Origin: Humulus lupulus
Lineage: Eukaryota > Streptophyta > Magnoliopsida > Rosales > Cannabaceae
Length of the DNA: 64,000 nucleotides
Direction: 5' to 3'
NCBI RefSeq assembly: GCF_963169125.1
Contig: NC_084801.1
Span: forward strand, 75,457,696-75,521,695
The position numbers and the translations under genes are program-made. Of this stretch, positions 57,293 to 64,000 are shown piece after piece. How positions within the stretch are numbered: the stretch's first letter is position 1; each line of letters begins with the position of its first letter. Below the pieces are notes generated by a model. It did not search any database, was not told the DNA's origin, and worked only from the letters and a program-made list of their open reading frames with translations.

Positions 57293-60014
57293 CCTAAGCT
57301 CCTCGATCACTTTGGGGGCATATAAGATACTAAGCGAGCAAAGCATATTAACATAAACATATGTAAACACACGAGCAAAATAAGAGAAAGCATACTACAA
57401 CACTTAGAATATTTTTCAAAAAATTTCGTTAATTTATGAAATCTTAATAAAGTGTTATGCTAAGTTCGATCATACGAGCAGATGTTATAATAGGAATGAG
57501 AATATACTATAATATCACAATGAAATGTCTTTACACCATGAGCAATTATTGCTCGGATGTAATTAAAAATATTAAAAGAAAATTAAAGCTGCCTTAGGAA
57601 GCAAAATTGTCTTAACATTACAAATTGTTGTTCGTATGTTTTAATTACATAGATAAAATTGTTACTATGCAGTTGAAGGAGGGACTTGTTGAGACTGCTA
57701 GTCGACTGAAGTTTCGACGTCTTCTTCAGCATTATCAATGCATGTTGCCAAAGAGATTTCAGGAGAATCTGAGGCATTCTGGGCATTCCTTTCCTCCTCT
57801 AGGCGAGCAGCACATTTGGCAAGTTCAGCTTGTCTTACCTGCTCTAGAAGATAGTCGAAGTTTGCCTCAGGATTGTTCTTCCAAAACAAGTAGAAGCAGT
57901 TGAAGGTAGCTCCTCGAAACCTCTCCAAGTTTTGTGAATTCGTCTCCTCGAGCAGCTTGACTCGTTCCTCCAAACCAGTGGCCTCCTTCATGCTAGCCTC
58001 TAGGTCTTCTTGAAGCTTGGCTGCTTCCTTGTAGTAAATCTCTAAAGCTTCCTTAAACTTCTCCTTGGCAGCAACGGCTTTGGTCAGCTCTTCTTGGCTC
58101 CTCTTCAGCTCCTCGGTTAAATTGGCGACTTTGGCTTCAGCAGCCATAACCTTCTCCTCGCATGCCTTGATCTCCTCAGCATGTTTTGCATCGACCTCCT
58201 CGGTGCGACGCCAGCCATTATTCATGGTTAAGATACCTTGTGAATAGAAGAAGAATGAAGCTTTTAGAGTGAATCAAAGGAAGTGTTGTTCGACTAAAAC
58301 ACAATACAGAAGAAACTTACACTGAGTAGTTCGTTGAACCCACGAGCAAGGACCTGGCTAGGTTTCAACACGGGAAGACAGGCAAAGGCCTCCTGGCTGC
58401 GACGGTGCTTGGACAATTTCTGTAGTTTTTCATTTGTTGAGCTATAGGCAGTGCTCACTTGCAGCCAGAGATCTTCCTACTTGCTCGATGGAAAGAGCAA
58501 TGCGAGGAGGATGAAGAGGAGGTGTGGCTGATTTAGACGGAGTAGGAGCTAGAGGGTCCTCTGGTCGAGCTCTTTTTCTGGAGGGCTCCCCACTGCCTTC
58601 TCCAGGGTGTTTTCTACTCAACTTCTTCCTGCTCAGAGGAGCATCTGCGAAGGCATAGATATCGAAGGCATTGTCAGATGGCATGACTACAAAACAAGAA
58701 CAAACGAGCAGGTTTCTTAAAAATAGCTTGGCAGAACAAAGGAACAAAGTAAAAAGAAATTCTAAGTAGTATACCTGAACTAATATTACTGGTCGTTACA
58801 TTATCTAAAGAACTACTGCTACACTCACTATCTGCCTCGAAGAAGTCCAAGCTAAAACTACTGGTTGTAAATTTTAAGTTTCCATCCCTATCAAATAAAT
58901 GACAAGGGATGGGCAAATTATATAGAAGTGAGAAATCTATACTGTTCTCGTCTGAAGATTTAAGTATAGGGCCGGTGTATTCCGATAGTTTTTGTTTTCC
59001 CCTCCCATGTTAGGTAGGGGTATTAGCAGCTCGAGCGTTAGAGGATTGTTCTTGAATGGTCACTCCAGCTGGTCATTGCCTTTGGGGTTGTGACACATCC
59101 TGTCGCTACTCGGGGATTTCTTGTCCTTCTGTGCCCTCTATAATGGCACTCCCCGCAGTGGATTCCCTCACTTCCTGATGAGGTTCTAAAAGGTTGGCCA
59201 ACCTTAAATTGCTCTCCATTACCAGCTCCTTGATGCTTTTTTCTATATTCACATGATGGCCAAAGATGTAGCTCTTATCTCCATTTCTGGAGTGGGGTCT
59301 GGTCGGTACCATGGACCTAGATGCAGCACAAAACAGCTAAGGACACGGAAAGATTGGAAAATGACTAGAAAATGTCAACCAGAGATTGGAGCTTTACCTC
59401 CTCATGTGAAGGCCATGTTGTCAACAACCAAGTCGATTGTGAGGAAATAATCTTGGAAATATCTACCTACATTGGACTTGTGGGTAATATCATTCAAGAA
59501 TGTGCGAGTAGATTCCTAGTGGCAAAAGTGAAAGAACCCCGTGTTGTTCTGGTTGGGGTTGGATTTGAGATCAAATAGGTAGTTGAACTCATGCGAAGTA
59601 AGCACATGCCATTTTTTGTGGTTGTATAAGATATAGAGTGCAAAAAGTACTCTATATCCATTGGGTGTTATTTGGAAAGGGGCGACCTCGAAATAATTGG
59701 TCACCCCTCAGAAAAAGTCATGCAAGGGGAAGATTTCCCCTACTTCTATGTGATATCTCGACCAGGCTCTGTAGGCGCCTCCGGGCACGGTTGCCCTCTG
59801 GTTGGGTGTAGGTTTATATAAAGTAAACCCATAAAGCCCATACTTCTTAGGATATTATGCTACCATCCTGGTCGATATGACGCTAGGAGGGGAAATGTAC
59901 CAATCTACCTTTACTCGAGGGCCATCACGGGGACGAGCTTTGGGTTGAATGTCTAGTGGTGAAATGTTTAAAGGTTGGGGATCACTTGAAGGACCCTCAG
60001 CGTTGGAAGGTGAA
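57293..60014 (+). mobile_element. Tat element fragment E4, 3' region only
   Basis: Plus-oriented element recognised from its 3' UTR (57293-57680) and the antisense gene on the minus strand (57698-60014). The UTR shares the AGCTCCTCGATCACTT block with E3's UTR in inverted orientation, so E4 belongs to the E3 subfamily. Gag, pol and both LTRs are absent: the left side is joined to E3's broken LTR and the right side to an LTR fragment at 60015. Confidence 0.75.
57698..60014 (-). pseudogene. E4 antisense gene (aORF-C), N-terminus cut
   Basis: Minus-strand exons: part of exon 1 (60014 to about 59440; VTNYFEVAPFQITPNGYRVL of the PF04195-like domain), exon 2 (59316-58775; SIKELVMESNLRLANL, MPIPCHLFDRDGNLKF), exon 3 (58686-58321; SRKRARPEDP, KLSKHRRSQ) and exon 4 (about 58235-57698), a long coiled coil (EEVDAKHAEEIKACEEKVMA) with FNCFYLFWKNNPEANFDYL near the end and an acidic tail. 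Donors GTATAC (58774) and GTAAGT (58320) and acceptors at 59317 and 58687 match E3's intron positions. Exon 4 is fully open (over 175 codons); exon 3 has a stop near 58442 and exon 1 is interrupted. An LTR at 60015 removes the start. Confidence 0.75.
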
Positions 60015-60785
60015 TGTAATGCCCTACTGCCTTAGAGCCATTACCAAGTGAGTTTAAAATGTGCATTTAACTCGCCAGTCGAGGTTTAAGACAAAAGTGT
60101 AAATAAACGATAAAAAGAGTCATAAAATTTGAAAATAATTCCATTTACTGAAAAATCATAAAGCGTTTAACATTTGGGAACCCAAAATAATGTTTAGAAA
60201 TATTTACAACTCAAAAATATAACCAGAGTCGGCTAAACGACAAAATCTAGGTTTAGCACAAACATCTCCCAAAATACCCGTGGTGGTGACAGTCAGGCAG
60301 GCCAAACATGCACGAGCCACTTCACGTTCTCCATACTCATGGTTGGTCGACTTTCCCCTTGCCCTTACCTGCACCACAAAGCTCCCGTGAGCTGAAGCCC
60401 GGCAAGAAAACCCTCACAAGCAGATAACATATACATATTTAACATTCAACATATAATCAAGCCACCATCAGGCTAAACACATGCGTCCATGTTGTCCCAG
60501 GCGCTTTACCAGGCCCTGGGTTCGCGGTCCACACCATGTGGATATCCCAGGTATCCTATAGGGTCTCGCCCTGGCAACTCGCACTCCGCGTGCTACACGC
60601 TGCTCCCGGCCCCTTGCCGTTCTTGGCCTTGCCGCTCTTGGCCTTCACCGTTACCGGCCCTCGCCGTTCCCAGCTCTTGTCGTTCATTCACATAAATGCA
60701 CACATAGCATAATTAAACATATACTTAAACATGAATAAACTCAATCAAAGGGGCTACGCCCTGCTACACAATCATATAGGGTTGT
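60015..60785 (-). repeat. LTR 3' part, same family as 60786-63202, opposite strand
   Basis: Begins TGTAATGCCCTACTGCC, the reverse complement of the end of the neighbouring LTR, and follows it backwards (TGCACCACAAAGCTCCCGTG = LTR 62830-62850 reversed). The copy stops at 60785 where the plus-strand LTR starts. A tandem of about 16-bp GCCGTTCTTGGC-type units lies at 60615-60685. It inserted into the E4 antisense gene; its other half is probably to the right of the nested element, outside the window. Confidence 0.8.
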
Positions 60786-63202
60786 TGTAACGACCCAAAT
60801 TCGCTAATAAGGCTTAAGGGCCTTGATTAGTGTGCCAGGAGGGCATGTTGGGATTTATGTGTGATTTTATGAGTTAAATGCATGGTTATGATTTAAAGCG
60901 TGTTATGTGACTATTTGATTATTTGAGATGCATGACTATGTATATTAGTATGCATGTAGGCCCGGATTGCGTTAGAAGGGCATAATTGTAATTTTGGCCA
61001 TGTTGGGCATAACTGTATTAATATGTGATGATTGTTGAGACCACAGTGGTATGTGGGTATATCCGTGATGTGTAACTTTCGGCACGAGGCGATCCTAGAG
61101 CTGGATAGCGGGGAAAAGTCACAACGGGGCATTATGTTTGACTTTGAGCGAGTCAAGGAGTATTTTTGATGTTGGGTTATGGAAATAAATAATTGGAGAT
61201 ATATTTGAGGTTAGGATGTCTAGGCGGGAATACTGGGGGATTTTACCATTTTTTGCCTCGGGGATATTTTGGTACCCCGAACCTTGAGGTAACCAGCTTA
61301 AGTTATAAAAACAAAACAAATAAACCATTTGGAGACTTAGAGAAACCGACCCAGCCTCCACCCTCTCTTCTTCTTCTTTCTTTCCTCTTTCTTTCATGAA
61401 TCCACAGAAATCTTAGGAGAAATCAAGCTTGAATTTCTGAAAATTGATTGTGGGATTTGGAGGTTTAGCTCAAGAGTTAATCAAGAACAAATCAGGGTAA
61501 AGGTAAGCAATTAATTCTTTTTCTCAAGTTAAATTTCTGAGATTTTGTTGGGTTGTGAATGTTTATGGATTTTGATGTTCAAGGTGGAGTTTGAGGCTTG
61601 AAACTTTGAAGATAGGTCATGGGATCCTTTGGGAAATGATTCTACAACTGAGGTAAGGTTTAAATTAAATTTTGATGGTTGAAATTGAGAATTTCCATGG
61701 TTGGTTTTGAGTTTTAGGTTTGAAATTTCAGAAATTTGGAATTGGGATCTTGGTGAGTGTTAGGTTGGATTTTTGGTGGAATTGTGTTGTTTAAACCATC
61801 CTAATGTTGTGATTATTAATTGGTTTTGATTTGGGAGCTTTGGGATGGCTTAAGGTGAGGTTTTAAGCTTGAAAATGGTGGGTTTTTCTGGGTTCGAAGG
61901 GTCGGGCCGCGGCATGGTTCTTGGAGGGCCGCGGCCCTTGAAGGCTTAGTTGTGCTGAGGATGGAGGGCGGGCCGCGGCATGGTCCATGTAGGGCCGCGG
62001 CCCTTACCTGTTTCTGGGCATTTTGTGGCTCTGTTTGGGGGCCATGCCGCGGCATGGTTGGGCCATGCCGCGGCATGGTTGGGCCATGCCGCGGCGCTTA
62101 AGGAATTTTGGGATTTTGAGAATTTGGGCTTGGGAATTTAACCTAGGGTGCTCGGGGTTGAGTCTTTTACAATGTTTGGTGAATTTCAACGTTCCGAGTA
62201 CTAGAACTTGGTTTAGAAACTCATTTGAGATTAATCTTATTGGTATCCATTATCTTGGTTGTGACTAGGTGTTAAGCTAGTGCTCGGGAAGTGGATCGTG
62301 CTCGGGGGCCGTCATTTTCTATTTAAAGCATTTGGAACTAAGGTAAGAAAACTATAACACCCGTAGGATAGGGCATGGGCCCATAGTGTGATTGCCGGGC
62401 ATGGCCCTATATTGCATGTTGCATGATGAGATGATTGCAGGGCATGGCCCCAGATTGTGTTGTGTGCAAATGTTTAACCTTAAATGAATCATGATGTGTG
62501 AATGATTATTTTGAATGTACTATATGTGTAATTATGATGAAATGAACGGCAAGTGCCGAGAACGGCGTAGGCCGGGGCGGCCGTGGGCCGAAAGTAACAC
62601 CTAGCACATGGGATGCTATATTCAGGGTGGGACCCAAGGGATACATGAGTTATCCTCGCGGTGAGAACCGATACCCCAGGGCTTTGGTAAGGCTCTGGGG
62701 CGGCATGGCCGTGTTTGCTTAGTCTATTGATTGACTTGTTTATCTGTGGATTATCTGTTATGATAAACTGTATTAACTGCATATGTTATGTTCTGCATGA
62801 GTTTTCTTGCTGGGCTTCGGCTCACGGGTGCTCCGTGTTGCAGGTAGGGCAAAGACTGAGTCAACCAACCATGAGTACGGAGAGCGTGAAGCGGCGCGTA
62901 CATGTTTGGCCTGCCCGACTGCTTTGGTTGGGGGTTTATTTGAAATTGGCTGTAATAATCTATGATTTTATAACTGATCAACTGTAAACTTACTTCAAGA
63001 TGAAAATGGTTTTCAAACCTTATTTTTGGGATCCCAATTGTTTAAAACTAGAAGTTTTTATTGAGTCAACGCATTTTCAAGGATTACAGCCTTAACTTTT
63101 ATTAGTCACACTTTTGCCTCAAAACCTCGGTTAGCGAGTTCATTGCACTGTTTTGTCTTAAAAATTCACTTAGTAATGGCTCTAAGGGAGTAGGGCGTTA
63201 CA
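60786..63202 (+). repeat. 5' LTR of a gypsy element running off the window, 2417 bp
   Basis: Starts TGTAACGACCC and ends GGGCGTTACA. A tRNA-Met primer site follows 3 bases later, so this is a 5' LTR and not a solo one. TATA element TTATAAAA at 61303-61310. Long LTRs with TGTAACG ends and a Met primer fit chromovirus-type gypsy elements, but no protein is available to confirm. The five bases before it are GTTGT (60781-60785). Confidence 0.85.
62038..62098. repeat. 16-bp perfect palindromes CCATGCCGCGGCATGG in tandem
   Basis: Two full copies (62042-62057 and 62063-62078) and one partial (62084-62096) at a 21-bp period inside the LTR, preceded by GGGCCGCGGC motifs at about 61909, 61946, 61974 and 61993. 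GGGCCGCGGCCC (61946-61957) is itself a 12-bp palindrome. Confidence 0.9.
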
Positions 63203-63205
63203 ACT

Positions 63206-63217
63206 TGGTATCAGAGC
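63206..63217 (+). promoter_or_regulatory. Primer binding site, initiator tRNA-Met
   Basis: TGGTATCAGAGC, the standard plant LTR-retrotransposon site, 3 bases after the LTR at 63202. Confidence 0.95.
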
Positions 63218-64000
63218 GAGCCAAGGTTTATTGGTTCTGGAGATCGACCGAACATGTACGCTCGCTGTCAGTGACAAGCTCGACTCAGGGTTGGTTGGTA
63301 TGAATGATTAATATGCTTGAATATATGTTTGATTGCCCTGTTTGCCTGCTTATCTATATGGAGCATGAGAAATGAGTTGACATATGCAGGAGATGCTGTT
63401 GGGCTGAGCCCTTGATTATTGCATGTTGAGATTGATGCATGCTGAATAGTACTATTATGCATATGGATGAATATTGGCATAATGGTTCGCATATTGAGTG
63501 TATGTGGATAATTTTCTGGATTTAATTCATATGTTATATCTGTATATTGGCTTGTATGAAGCATGATGAGTATGGTTATACTTAGTGATGATAGAATCTG
63601 GTAGCTAAATGCATATTATTGTGGATTTGACCTAGTATATGCTTGTGTGTGCATTATACCTGTGGATATTTGGACCTAGTTGTGGTTTGGTTCAGGGTAT
63701 GAACCACAGAGTTCAGGAGTTTGGTCGGTTTGACGGGTGAACTCGTGTTGGTTGTTCCTAGAAGGGTTTCGTGGACCTGATATTGTGTTAAAGAGGGGAT
63801 TCTAGATATAAGTTGGAGTGGGGATCTCCAGTTATCCCTGGATGCAGCAGCAGAGGGTCACTAGTGTGTGGGTAAGCTGTGGAGTTTGTTAGTCGAGATG
63901 GGATAAGTGATCAGCGGATTTCTCGGGGGAAATAGCTAATTTTGAGGTTTTAACAGTAAGGTTACCGGTGTTGGTTTACTGTGAGGTATGGACAGATAAG
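63218..64000 (+). other. Leader of the right-hand gypsy element, no gag yet
   Basis: No long open frame on the plus strand; a typical untranslated leader before gag. GATTGATGCATGCTG-like ATG-rich text around 63420-63560 has no start of note. Gag is expected just beyond the window. Confidence 0.5.

Noticed and set aside
57293..60014. E3 and E4 antisense genes as arms of one large functional inverted repeat
   Set aside because: The two copies are too diverged for a strong hairpin; better seen as two separate elements joined by rearrangement.
60489..60695. 68-codon Cys/Pro-rich plus-strand frame
   Set aside because: It is the reverse of LTR sequence and arises from GCCGTTCTTGG-type short tandem repeats.

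Overview
This window looks like repeat-dense nuclear DNA of a flowering plant. Almost everything I can recognise is LTR retrotransposon, much of it nested. No ordinary host gene, tRNA, rRNA or CRISPR array was found. The evidence is direct: LTR pairs and solo LTRs with TG..CA ends and 5-bp target-site duplications (TSDs), tRNA-Met-type primer binding sites, gag/protease/RT/RNase H/integrase motifs, and a MITE with a 9-bp TSD. The species cannot be named from sequence alone.

Five related Ty3/gypsy elements of the Tat lineage dominate; I call them E0 to E5 (E4 is a fragment). E1 (1-6014, minus) is cut by the window edge. E0 (6232-9715, plus) is only a 3' fragment. E2 (13256-25553, minus, 12,298 bp) is the only complete element, with two 776-bp LTRs about 98% identical and a perfect CATTT TSD. 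E5 (about 31095-41095, plus) is badly decayed. E3 (43464-57292, minus) keeps a full 3' LTR and a truncated 5' LTR, and abuts E4 (57293-60014, plus). All have gag-pol ending in a ...KYYQ tail with no chromodomain, and a second, archaeal-type RNase H before integrase.

The most interesting feature is a second gene on the opposite strand between the pol end and the 3' LTR. In E2 it has a TATA box about 250 bp inside the element, an ATG-free leader, a 497-bp 5'UTR intron and four coding exons joined in frame (15014-17687, plus). E3 carries a diverged copy with the same layout (44298-47529, plus). E4 has a third copy (57698-60014, minus), and E0 and E5 keep remnants. The product would have an N-terminal domain like the 'putative gypsy type transposon' family (PF04195-like), a disordered middle, a coiled coil and a conserved C-terminal motif. 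Its 3' end converges on the 3' end of pol, and in E2 a 122-bp tandem repeat lies between them. Extra antisense ORFs are known from Tat elements; the conserved leader/intron design seen here is the part worth testing.

Other layers: a Ty1/copia gag-integrase fragment (9735-11620); a minus-strand copia RT/RNase H piece with its LTR (about 28100-31090); a copia 5' LTR with PBS (41096-43006); a copia LTR scrap (6015-6231); solo LTRs at 6357-7686, 28755-29530, 37332-39645 and 51120-53469; a minus-strand LTR fragment (60015-60785); and a plus-strand gypsy 5' LTR plus tRNA-Met PBS (60786-63217) whose body lies beyond the window. A 381-bp MITE sits at 26170-26550. The remaining AT-rich stretches (11621-13250, 25559-28100) look like old LTR-type sequence without clear genes.
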